DNA of 15,542 nucleotides from NCBI GenBank assembly GCA_023150195.1, contig JAKLLI010000010.1, positions 1 through 15,542 of the forward strand, read 5' to 3'. Shown here in pieces: positions 1 to 7,415 of this stretch (position 1 is its first letter; each line of letters begins with the position of its first letter). The stretch is from Azonexus sp. (GTDB lineage: Bacteria; Pseudomonadota; Gammaproteobacteria; Burkholderiales; Rhodocyclaceae). Below the pieces are notes generated by a model. That model did no database searches. It worked only from the letters and a program-made list of their open reading frames with translations, and was not told the DNA's origin. Position numbers and translations under genes: made by a program.

Positions 1-16
1 TTCACAAGGTTATTCC

Positions 17-622
17 ATGAGCGAGTCAGAGCAGAGAAAACATCAGCGCATCCGCTTCGGTAACCCGCCGGTTGCCAGGCTGGGTTACGGCGGGGCCAGC
101 GGCGAGGGGCTGGTGGAAAACCTCTCCATGTCGGGGCTGATGATTCGCACAGCGATGGAGCTGAAGATCGGGCGTGCCGTGGGCTGTGAATTCAAATTCG
201 GCAACGCGGCGGTCTTTGATGCCCCCTTGAGTGTGGTCAGCCGCCTGGGTGATCTCTATGGCTTGCGTTTTCAGGATGGGGTGATCAGTCAGATTCTGGT
301 GGAAGACGGGATTGCCATCGCCCTTGAATCAGGGGCCGCCTCTACTTTGTCCGTGCATGAATTGTCCGGGCAGAAGGTGATGCGGATTGGCGGCGGACTC
401 AACGGGGAGTTGCGCAATGATTTCATGCACGCCCTGACCCGTGTCGGCGTGGATGAGATCGACCTGGGTGGTGTCACCGCGGTCGATCAGGCCGGGCTGG
501 CCTTGTGTCTGGTGGCGCATGACCGCCACGGCGTTCGTTTCGGGGCACAATCGCCCTGTTTTGCGGCTGCGCTCAAGCAGGCGCTGGTGGCGCCGGGGCA
601 TGGCGCCTGGGAAGACGCATGA
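17..622 (+). CDS. PilZ-STAS two-domain protein, putative c-di-GMP effector
   Basis: 201 aa, no signal peptide or membrane segment, so probably cytoplasmic. The N-terminal half looks like a PilZ c-di-GMP-binding domain: R7-K-H-Q-R11 fits the RxxxR motif and N35-x-S37-x-x-G40 fits the [D/N]xSxxG motif. Residues about 108-192 resemble a STAS (anti-sigma-antagonist/sulphate-transporter) domain, with beta-strand EIDLGG at 147-152 followed by AVDQAGLALCLVAH. Many STAS proteins have a phosphorylatable Ser at the position held here by Gln158 (D157-Q-A-G), so a SpoIIAA-type phospho-switch is unlikely. AAGG at 6-9 supports the ATG at 17. Its TGA overlaps the ATG of the TonB receptor gene (ATGA, 619-622), implying translational coupling. 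Only 16 bases lie upstream, so an earlier operon gene cannot be excluded. Partner and output are unknown. Confidence 0.85.
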   Translation: MSESEQRKHQRIRFGNPPVARLGYGGASGEGLVENLSMSGLMIRTAMELKIGRAVGCEFKFGNAAVFDAPLSVVSRLGDLYGLRFQDGVISQILVEDGIAIALESGAASTLSVHELSGQKVMRIGGGLNGELRNDFMHALTRVGVDEIDLGGVTAVDQAGLALCLVAHDRHGVRFGAQSPCFAAALKQALVAPGHGAWEDA

Positions 623-2655
623 TGCACGCATTCAATCGCAAGCGGCTGGCAGCCAGTGTCGCACTGGCGCTGCTGTCCTTGGGCGCAGTCGCCTCCACTG
701 ACGAGGAAATTTACTTCAGCGAGTTGCCGGTGGTGGCCTCCGTGAGTCGCCTGCCGCAACGGCTTGCCGATGCACCGACTTCGGTCACGGTGATTGATCG
801 CGAGATGTTGCGGGCACTGCCGATTCGCGATCTCAACGATATTTTTCGGTTCGTGCCCGGTTTTCAGACCTATCCCAACAATACAGAAGCCGCGCGGGTG
901 GTGTATCACGGCCTGACCGACGAAGAATTTTCCCCGCGGGTTCAAGTGCTGGTCGATGGCCGTTCCATGTATTCCCCGGCATTTCGCAATGGGGTGAACT
1001 GGGCGCTGATTCCCGTGGCGCTGGAAGATATCGAACGCATTGAAGTGGTGCGCGGGACCAATGCCGTGTCTTATGGCTCTAACGCTTTTCTCGGGGTGAT
1101 CAATATCATCACCGTCGATCCGTCCATCGTGCGGGGGGCTGCCGTATCGGTCAGTCACGGAACCCAGAATGTGCGCGACCAGAGCGTGCGGGCGGGGGGG
1201 AAGTTGGGTGAAGCCGGTGATTTCCGCTTCACCTTCAAGCGTCAAAGTGATGACGGGTTGGAGAATCGCCACGACTGGATCGATTCCTATAGCAAGACCC
1301 TGTTTGATTTTCGTGCGGATTTTGTGTTGACCGAACGCGACAGCCTGCAATTCAGTGCGGGTCACGTGGATGCGGTCACGCAGCGTGGTCGTTTGAGTAC
1401 GACCACCTGGCTTAGCAACCCGAATAATCCGATTCGCGATTTCGACCAGCATTCGTCGTATTTGCAATTGGCCTGGCGCCGTGCACTTTCCAGCGGTAGC
1501 GACTTTCAGCTGCGCTACGCCTATACGCTGGACGAAGGTTCGGACGCCTACCTGTATCCGGTGGGCGGCGTACCGAGCCTGCCCTACGATCCCTGGGGCG
1601 CCCGTGGGGTGCGTCATGAACTGGAAGGGCAACACAACTTGAGCCTCAATGAGGCCACCCGCTTGGTCTGGGGGGCTGGCTGGCGCCGCGATACCGTGAG
1701 TGCCGCGACGACGCTGGCCGATCAGGGCGAAGTGCGGCGCGATGTGGGCCGCCTGTTTGGCAATGTGGAATGGCAGCCGACGAACTGGTTTACCGGCAAT
1801 CTGGGTCTTTCTTGGGAAGATGACAATCTGGCCGGCGAGCATCTGGCGCCACGCCTGAGTGCCGCCTTCCATCTTTCACCGGAAAACACCGTCCGCTTTG
1901 GGGCCTCGCGTGCCTATCGCACCGGCAGTGTGGTCGATTACCGGGGCAATTGGTGGCGGGGGCCGACCCAGTTCCAGTTTGGCGGCGATCCCAATATGCC
2001 GGCGGAGCAGATGGATACGCTGGAAATCGGCTATCTGGGGGATTGGCGCGACAAGCGCATGAGTCTGGATGTGCGCCTGTTTGAAGAAAAGGTCTATAAC
2101 CGCCTGCTGGTCATCGATCAGGACATTCGGACGTCGTTGATTCCGGATCAGATGTCCGCCATCCAGAATATCCGCATGCGCGGCCTCGAGTTCCAGTACA
2201 AGTGGCAGATTTTCGATGGCACCCGTGTCCTGCTCAATCAGGCCTTCATTCGCGCCAAGGCCGATTTCACCGAGGAAGCCCTGGCCAATGCCTGGAGCAC
2301 GCTGTCCCTCTGGGATCCGACCAAGCGTGAAGCCATTGACGAACTGGCGGAACGCGCCGCCCCGCGTCACGCGACCTCATTGATGGTGATGCAGAAACTG
2401 CCGTGGTCGCTGGAACTGACACTGGCCGGTTACTGGCAGGGCAAGTCCAAATGGTCGGTGAATACCTGGGCAGACAAATCTCAGCGTTACGACGCCAAAC
2501 TGGCCTATCCCTTCAAATGGGGGGGGCAGAAGGGCGAACTGGCCTATGTCGGCCAGTCACTGAATGGCGGGCATCCGGAATACAAGGCCTACGGTGATCT
2601 GGCAGCGCGTGTCGTCGATCGGCGCCAGTGGATTACCCTGCGCCTGGATTTCTGA
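619..2655 (+). CDS. TonB-dependent outer-membrane receptor
   Basis: 678 aa. The N-terminus has basic residues and a hydrophobic core (about 8-26), a Sec signal peptide probably cleaved near VAS-TDE. A TonB-box-like stretch (ELPVVASV, 35-42) is followed by a plug domain (about 47-168) with the typical VLVDGR (110-115), DIERIEVVRG (137-146), SYGSNAFLGVINIIT (151-165). The rest alternates like a 22-stranded beta-barrel and ends in Phe (LRLDF), the usual outer-membrane insertion signal. Two ATGs (619, 622) are in frame; 619 gives the 4-bp overlap with the PilZ-STAS gene. Substrate is unknown: no riboswitch precedes it, and it is on the opposite strand from the B12 genes, so calling it BtuB is not justified. 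Its stop lies one base from the convergent cyclase stop. Linkage to c-di-GMP genes suggests a signalling or regulated-uptake role (inference). Confidence 0.93.
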   Translation: MMHAFNRKRLAASVALALLSLGAVASTDEEIYFSELPVVASVSRLPQRLADAPTSVTVIDREMLRALPIRDLNDIFRFVPGFQTYPNNTEAARVVYHGLTDEEFSPRVQVLVDGRSMYSPAFRNGVNWALIPVALEDIERIEVVRGTNAVSYGSNAFLGVINIITVDPSIVRGAAVSVSHGTQNVRDQSVRAGGKLGEAGDFRFTFKRQSDDGLENRHDWIDSYSKTLFDFRADFVLTERDSLQFSAGHVDAVTQRGRLSTTTWLSNPNNPIRDFDQHSSYLQLAWRRALSSGSDFQLRYAYTLDEGSDAYLYPVGGVPSLPYDPWGARGVRHELEGQHNLSLNEATRLVWGAGWRRDTVSAATTLADQGEVRRDVGRLFGNVEWQPTNWFTGNLGLSWEDDNLAGEHLAPRLSAAFHLSPENTVRFGASRAYRTGSVVDYRGNWWRGPTQFQFGGDPNMPAEQMDTLEIGYLGDWRDKRMSLDVRLFEEKVYNRLLVIDQDIRTSLIPDQMSAIQNIRMRGLEFQYKWQIFDGTRVLLNQAFIRAKADFTEEALANAWSTLSLWDPTKREAIDELAERAAPRHATSLMVMQKLPWSLELTLAGYWQGKSKWSVNTWADKSQRYDAKLAYPFKWGGQKGELAYVGQSLNGGHPEYKAYGDLAARVVDRRQWITLRLDF

Positions 2656-2656
2656 T

Positions 2657-4759
2657 TCAGGCAGCGTCGACCGGCGGTTTTTCGAGAAAACTCTGGCGCC
2701 ATTGCTCAAGGGCGATGGCGGGGAGAATCAAGCGCCCTTCCGCATAATCCACGCCGAGCGTCTTGAGGCTTTCCAGATCCTCCGGCGTCAGGACGTCGCT
2801 GGCGATGGAGAGGATGCCCAGGTCGGCCGTGACTTCCTGGACCGCCCGCAGCAAGGCGGTCGATGCCCGGTTGCCGCTCAAATCGCTGGTCAGGCTGCGG
2901 CTCAGTTTAATGCCCCACGGCGCCAGATTGCGCAAATGGCTGAAGGAGGCGAAGCCGCCGCCAACATCGTCGAGCACCAGGCGTCCGCCCAACTGCTGCA
3001 GGCGCTCGGAAAACTCCTTGACCGCAGGCATATGGCGGCTGATCAACTCTTCCGGCAGCATGATCAGCAGGCCACGTGCGTTCATGCCGGCCAGCGCCAG
3101 GCGGTCGGCCAGACGATCCATGAAGCCCGGGTTTTCGATGGTGGCGCTGGAAATGGGCACGATGCAGTGCAAGGGCCGCTGGCGTGCCGCCGACTGGCTG
3201 AGCGTATCGATGGCGGCATCGACCAGGCGCTGATCGATGATGCCCGCGAAATCGTAGCGTTGCGCGGCTTCGATCAGGGCCGAGAGGGCAATCGGCGGCT
3301 GGTCCGGCTCGATCAGTTCGGCGGTCAACTCGATCACCGGCCCGAAAATGCCTGCCGTTTGCAGGCGATGGAGCGGCAGGGTCTGGATGTGCAGGCGGTC
3401 ATCACTCAAGGCGCTACGGATGCGGGCCGCCCAGTTGCTGCCCTCCTGACGCCGTTCCGGTGCTTGCTGCACCGTGGTGACGCAGACCTGATTCCGGCCG
3501 CTTTCCTTGGCGCGATGGCAGGCGCCGTCGGCGGCGGCGACCAGTTCGTTCATGTTGCGCAGCTGCCGGGTAGCGGCAGTCAGCCCGATGCTGGCGCCGA
3601 TCGAGAAGACCTTGTCCTGGCAGATGAAGCGATAAGCGGCGGTGAGTTCGCACAGGTCGTTGGCGACTTGCTGGGCCGGGAAACCGGTACAGCCACTGAG
3701 AATGATCCCGAATTCGTCCCCGCCCAGGCGGGCAAGCAGGTCGTTTTCCCGCAGGCGGCCGCTGAAGAGGCGGGCGACCTGACGCAGCAATTCATCCCCG
3801 GCAAGGTGGCCGCACTGGTCATTGACCTGCTTGAAGCGGTCGAGGTCGATGAAAAGCAGGCTGAATTCCTCGCCACCAGCCTGGACGGCAGCGACGGCAC
3901 GTTCCAGCTGGAGATCGAACTCGCGGCGGTTCAGGAGGCCGGTGAGCGCATCATGGCGGGCCTGGTAGGCCAGTTGGGCGGTGGCTTCCTCGATCCGCGC
4001 CTGCATGGACTGGTGTACTTCTTCCAGATGGTCGGCCATTTCGTTGAAGCCTTGCTCCAGGACGCCCAATTCACCAAAGGAGAGGGTCGGGACGCGAACG
4101 CTCAACTCCCCCTGTCGCATCCGGCGGACCGCTTCCACCAGCCGCAGGACTGGCGTCGCCAGGGCATTGGCCATGGCCAGCGCCAGCGGCACCAGCATGA
4201 GCAGCCCGAAGACGACGATGCCCATGCCGCGCAAGACCAGTTCGTGCTGGCGCTTGCCCAGCTCGACCTTGTCCAGCTCGATGAAAATCTGGCCGAGGCT
4301 GTTGATTTCCGTTTCCGTGCTGTCGAGCAAGGGCTCGAACAGGGCGTCAGCTTCGTTGAGTGAGCGTATGACCGGCGCGCCAAAGGCGATCCAGTCCGGG
4401 GTCTCGACGATTTCGCCCGGTTGCGACAGGGCTTGCCGCAGGCGTTCCGGGGTCAGCGATACGCGCCCGCTGGCGGCCAGAATGCGCCCCTTGCGGTTGA
4501 TGATGACCATGGCTTTGACGCCGGTTTCCTGAACGCTGGCTTGGGCCAGCGCCTGCAGGCTGTCGGTCTGGCCGGAGATGATGCCGAACTCGCTGACGGG
4601 GGCGAGGTGGCGCACCATGGACAGCCCCTTCTGGTGCAATTCGCCTTCCAGGGTGTCGACCGCCGTGAGCGTGAAGTAGATGACCAGCACGATGGCAATC
4701 AGCGCGCTGGGCAGCAAGGTAAGCAAGAGCAGTCGATGGCGCAGGGTCAGGCGGTTCAT
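2657..4759 (-). CDS. Membrane diguanylate cyclase: sensor-HAMP-GGDEF-degenerate EAL
   Basis: 700 aa inner-membrane protein. TM1 about 9-31; periplasmic region about 33-175, with SEFGIISG (56-63) followed by a VKAMVIINRKGRILA strand that resembles the sCache-like N-terminal domain of GacS/BarA; TM2 about 176-199; HAMP about 200-252; GGDEF 267-425; EAL-like 445-688. The cyclase looks active: DALTGLLNR (270-278), metal ligand D305 in FIDLDRFK, GGDEF 346-350, and an inhibitory I-site RxxD at 337-340, five residues before GGDEF. The EAL domain is degenerate: the EAL motif reads ELT (477-479), the NxS region reads PIS (535-537), AEGVE is ASD-V (653-656) and QGY is EGR (674-676), while D597-D598 and K618 remain. 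Phosphodiesterase activity is therefore unlikely. AAGGAG lies just upstream of the ATG, which overlaps the TGA of the periplasmic-protein gene (4 bp). Confidence 0.93.
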   Translation of the reverse strand: MNRLTLRHRLLLLTLLPSALIAIVLVIYFTLTAVDTLEGELHQKGLSMVRHLAPVSEFGIISGQTDSLQALAQASVQETGVKAMVIINRKGRILAASGRVSLTPERLRQALSQPGEIVETPDWIAFGAPVIRSLNEADALFEPLLDSTETEINSLGQIFIELDKVELGKRQHELVLRGMGIVVFGLLMLVPLALAMANALATPVLRLVEAVRRMRQGELSVRVPTLSFGELGVLEQGFNEMADHLEEVHQSMQARIEEATAQLAYQARHDALTGLLNRREFDLQLERAVAAVQAGGEEFSLLFIDLDRFKQVNDQCGHLAGDELLRQVARLFSGRLRENDLLARLGGDEFGIILSGCTGFPAQQVANDLCELTAAYRFICQDKVFSIGASIGLTAATRQLRNMNELVAAADGACHRAKESGRNQVCVTTVQQAPERRQEGSNWAARIRSALSDDRLHIQTLPLHRLQTAGIFGPVIELTAELIEPDQPPIALSALIEAAQRYDFAGIIDQRLVDAAIDTLSQSAARQRPLHCIVPISSATIENPGFMDRLADRLALAGMNARGLLIMLPEELISRHMPAVKEFSERLQQLGGRLVLDDVGGGFASFSHLRNLAPWGIKLSRSLTSDLSGNRASTALLRAVQEVTADLGILSIASDVLTPEDLESLKTLGVDYAEGRLILPAIALEQWRQSFLEKPPVDAA

Positions 4760-5658
4760 CGGGACTCCTTGTCGGCCAGCATGGCGCGACGCAATACGGT
4801 TTCGTCGGGCAGACGGATACCCAGCGCATCGGCAACATGGGGGTTCAAGCTGATGGCGAACTGGCTGGGCGCCATGGGCGGCGGCAGATTGGCGCCATGA
4901 CTGATCAGCAGGTCGGCGGTCTGGCGGGCAATCTGGGCTGGATCGGAATAAATGCCGGCCAGTGCGCCGGCATGGACCAAAGACTGGGAGAAGGCAATGA
5001 CCGGCTTTTTGAGGCGATAGCTGGTCATCAGGATGCCCTTGATCTGGTCGCGCCGGTAAATGCTGCTGTCGGGAATGGCGAGCAGGGCATCGTTGCGGCT
5101 GAGGACATTGCTCAGTTCGGGCAGCAGATCGTTGTCGCCGACTTCGGTGCCATTCAGTTGCAGCGCGTTGCTGGCAAAGATGCTGCGCATGCTGCTGTAC
5201 AGGTTGCGGCTTTCGCTGCTGTAGAGCATGCCGATTTGCGTGCTGCCCGGTAAGAGGTGACGCAGGAAGCTGGCCTGGCGTCCCGCCGGCTGGTCGAGAA
5301 AAATGGCACTGACCCGTTGGCGACTGCGCCCGGCGTCGTTCATTGCCCGTTCAAAGCCTTGTCGGGGTAACAGGGTGGCGAGAATCGGCAGTCCGGGATT
5401 TTGGCGCAAGGCCTGGCGGAAGGCTTCGCTGCCCGTGGTGATGATCAGGTCGGCGGATTTGCCGGACGTCGCAGTATCTGCTGACAGCCGCTCGCTGACG
5501 CGCCATCTGGTGTTGCCCAATGCGACCTCCAGCGCGCGCGAGAACTCGGCGTAAGGTCCGCCTTGCTGGCTTTCGATCAGCATCAGCGTGCCGGCCAGCA
5601 GGGGGCTGGTCCAGACAAGCAGCAGGCAGATCAGGAAGGGGTGCAGCAGTTTGCGCAT
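4756..5658 (-). CDS. Periplasmic ABC_sub_bind-like substrate-binding protein
   Basis: 300 aa from the ATG at 5658. The frame is open back to a TTG at 5694, but the 5658 start places a clean signal peptide (MRKLLHPFLICLLLVW...LLAG, 1-23) at the N-terminus. Neither start has a good Shine-Dalgarno sequence. The body fits the ABC_sub_bind family (COG2984-like): LIITTGSEA near 71-79, SAIFLDQP 117-124, IGMLYSSES 142-150, and a C-terminal region KKPVIAFSQSLVHAGALAGIYSD (217-239). No ABC permease or ATPase is nearby. Instead it overlaps the cyclase gene by 4 bp, so it probably acts as a periplasmic ligand sensor for that protein rather than as a transporter component (inference). It begins 60 bases after the end of the cobalamin operon on the same strand and may be reached by read-through. 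Confidence 0.85.
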   Translation of the reverse strand: MRKLLHPFLICLLLVWTSPLLAGTLMLIESQQGGPYAEFSRALEVALGNTRWRVSERLSADTATSGKSADLIITTGSEAFRQALRQNPGLPILATLLPRQGFERAMNDAGRSRQRVSAIFLDQPAGRQASFLRHLLPGSTQIGMLYSSESRNLYSSMRSIFASNALQLNGTEVGDNDLLPELSNVLSRNDALLAIPDSSIYRRDQIKGILMTSYRLKKPVIAFSQSLVHAGALAGIYSDPAQIARQTADLLISHGANLPPPMAPSQFAISLNPHVADALGIRLPDETVLRRAMLADKESR

Positions 5659-5697
5659 GGCCGGCAGTTTGCCGCAGCAGGCAGGGTGGGGCAATGG

Positions 5698-5722
5698 AAA
5701 ACTGACGCCGGCATGATGTCAG
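5698..5722 (-). terminator. Weak hairpin plus T-run at end of B12 operon
   Basis: On the - strand CTGAC and GTCAG can pair around an 11-nt loop and are followed by TTTT. It sits right at the stop of the last B12 operon gene (5719). The 5-bp stem is short, so termination would be partial at best. It is the only terminator-like structure seen between the B12 operon and the periplasmic-protein/cyclase pair. Confidence 0.3.
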
Positions 5723-6519
5723 CCGCTTGCCTCGGCAAAAATCTGCAGCAGGGCGGGCAGCCCTTCGCTGATCGCCACGGGGCCTGGCGTGAGGATGATG
5801 GCCGACTTGATTTCGTGCATCTGCTCCCGGTTGACCGCAGGAATGGCCTGCCAGCCGGGGCGGGCCGCGACACGCTCGGGGCGGAAGTGCTTGCCGCACC
5901 ACGAGCCGATGATGATGTCGGGGGCCGCGGCGATGACCGCTTCCAGCGTGGGCCGACGGTCCTTGGCCAGCGGTGAACGTGCCTGTTCGGCAAAAACATC
6001 GATGCCGCCGGCGATTTCGATCAGCTCCGACGCCCAGCGAATGCCGCTGATCAGCGGCTCATCCCATTCCTCGAAATAGACGCGCGGCTGCTTCCCGGTG
6101 CGCGCGAAGCGTTCCGCAGCGGTGGCGCGGGCGGCAGCGATGTCGGCTTCCAAGCCGGCAACAATCGCCAGTGCCCGCGCTTCGGCGCCGACCAGGCGAC
6201 CCACCGTTTCGATCATGCCGAGGATGTCTTCGACGCTACGGGTATTGAAGGCGTACACCGGCACCCCGGCCTTGATCAGGTCGCGGGAAATTTCGCTCTG
6301 CAAGTCGGAGAAGGTCAGCACCAGATCCGGGGCGACGGCCAGGATTTTTTCAATGTCGCCGCTGGTAAAGGCAAAGACCTTGGGCTTTTCCTTGCGCGCT
6401 TGCGGCGGGCGCACGGTATAGCCGGAAATGCCGACGATGCGATCCTGCTCGCCGAGTGCGTAAAGCACCTCAACGGTTTCGGTGGTCAGGCAGACGATGC
6501 GTTGCGGTAAACGGGCCAT
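5719..6519 (-). CDS. BtuF-like cobalamin-binding protein lacking a signal peptide
   Basis: 266 aa from the ATG at 6519. An in-frame GTG at 6528, which would overlap the upstream TGA as GTGA, is an alternative start. The fold is that of class III periplasmic binding proteins (BtuF/FhuD, COG0614): RIVCLTTETVEVLYALGEQDRIVGISGY at the N-terminus, DIEKILAVAPDLVLTF (55-70), GIRWASELIEIAGG (159-172), LEAVIAAAPDIIIGSWCG (192-209). From either start the chain begins directly at the first beta-strand, with no hydrophobic leader, unlike its neighbour btuF. It is therefore predicted to be cytoplasmic or to need another export route. Signal-less BtuF-like proteins annotated cobalamin-binding occur in Proteobacteria, with unclear role. 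Last gene of the bluB operon. Confidence 0.85.
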   Translation of the reverse strand: MARLPQRIVCLTTETVEVLYALGEQDRIVGISGYTVRPPQARKEKPKVFAFTSGDIEKILAVAPDLVLTFSDLQSEISRDLIKAGVPVYAFNTRSVEDILGMIETVGRLVGAEARALAIVAGLEADIAAARATAAERFARTGKQPRVYFEEWDEPLISGIRWASELIEIAGGIDVFAEQARSPLAKDRRPTLEAVIAAAPDIIIGSWCGKHFRPERVAARPGWQAIPAVNREQMHEIKSAIILTPGPVAISEGLPALLQIFAEASG

Positions 6520-6524
6520 GGTGC

Positions 6525-7415
6525 TCACTTTTGCGGACGGCGACTGCGGGCGACATCGAGATGGGCGCACAGCTTTTCAGCGCCATCGAGAATGCGCGGG
6601 GTGTGCCGCTGCATGATGTCGGGGTTGATATGAAAGAGGTTGTCGCGCTTGACGGCGGTCATGCGCGTCCATTTATCCCAGTCGTGCAGCCATTCCGGTT
6701 TCGCATCGCCCATGCCGGTGGCGACAATCACTTCCGGGTCGGCGGCCAGCACCGCTTCGACCGTGACGTTGGGGGCCATCTGCGGCAACTGTCCGAACAC
6801 GTTCTCACCACCGCACAGCTTGATCGCATCGCTGATGATCTGCGGCCCGCCCACCGTCATCAGCGGCGTTTTCCAGATCTGGTAAAAGGTGCGAATGCGC
6901 GGCTTGCCGGCGTTGGCGGTTTGCAGGGCGGCCAGCCGCTGGCGGAAACGCTCGGCAGCGGGACGGGCGACCGCCTCGGTGCCGGCCATGCGTCCCAGTT
7001 GTTCCAGTTGCTCGGCGACGTGGGCCATGGTGTTGGGCTGGGAGACAAAGACCGTCAGACCAAGTGCCTTCAACTTGTCGATCTGCGGCATGTTGTTGCC
7101 GCTTTGCCAGGCCAGCACCAGATCGGGCTTGAGCGCCGCAACCGCTTCCAGATCAACCCGTGAATAACCTCCCACACGCTTCACCTGCTTCGCCTCCGCC
7201 GGGTAATCGCTGTAATCCACGGTGCCGACCAGCTTGCTGCCCGCACCTGCGGCATAGAGGCTTTCGGCGATATGCGGGGCGAGGGCGACGATGCGCCGGG
7301 CTGGTGCGGCAAGACGGACAGTCGCGCCGGTGTCGTCCGTCACGAGGATTTCGGCATGAGCGGGGGACGCCGCGACGAGCGCTGCGGTCAACGCGATCCA
7401 GAGCATGTTTTTCAT
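6525..7415 (-). CDS. btuF: Periplasmic cobalamin-binding protein BtuF
   Basis: 296 aa. Sec signal peptide 1-21 ending in the AHA box (SPAHA-EIL). The mature protein has class III binding-protein features: RIVALAPHIAESLYAAGAGSKLVGTVDYSDYP (41-72), where the conserved start of lobe 1 is evident, LEAVAALKPDLVLAWQSGN (89-107), a helical linker (about 127-165), then lobe 2 with GGPQIISDAIKLCGGENVF (189-207) and VEAVLAADPEVIVATG (219-234). It would capture B12 or cobinamide in the periplasm and hand it to BtuCD, but no btuC or btuD is in the window. Its ATG overlaps the cobD TGA by 4 bp and its TGA lies 5 bases before the next ATG. Specificity for B12 rather than haem or siderophore rests on operon context and the upstream riboswitch. 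Confidence 0.88.
   Translation of the reverse strand: MKNMLWIALTAALVAASPAHAEILVTDDTGATVRLAAPARRIVALAPHIAESLYAAGAGSKLVGTVDYSDYPAEAKQVKRVGGYSRVDLEAVAALKPDLVLAWQSGNNMPQIDKLKALGLTVFVSQPNTMAHVAEQLEQLGRMAGTEAVARPAAERFRQRLAALQTANAGKPRIRTFYQIWKTPLMTVGGPQIISDAIKLCGGENVFGQLPQMAPNVTVEAVLAADPEVIVATGMGDAKPEWLHDWDKWTRMTAVKRDNLFHINPDIMQRHTPRILDGAEKLCAHLDVARSRRPQK

Noticed and set aside
487..1872. 461-aa open frame on the - strand
   Set aside because: Lies wholly antisense to the PilZ-STAS and TonB receptor genes, has no recognisable domain and low-complexity G/H/Q/R-rich composition typical of shadow frames in GC-rich DNA.
619..2655. TonB receptor as BtuB
   Set aside because: No cobalamin riboswitch precedes it, it is coupled to a PilZ gene, and it lies on the opposite strand from the B12 operon. 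Substrate left open.
2564..4363. 599-aa open frame on the + strand
   Set aside because: Antisense to the clearly conserved GGDEF/EAL gene; no family resemblance.
4756..5658. ABC_sub_bind protein as part of a transporter
   Set aside because: No permease or ATPase adjacent; its only coupled partner is the cyclase.
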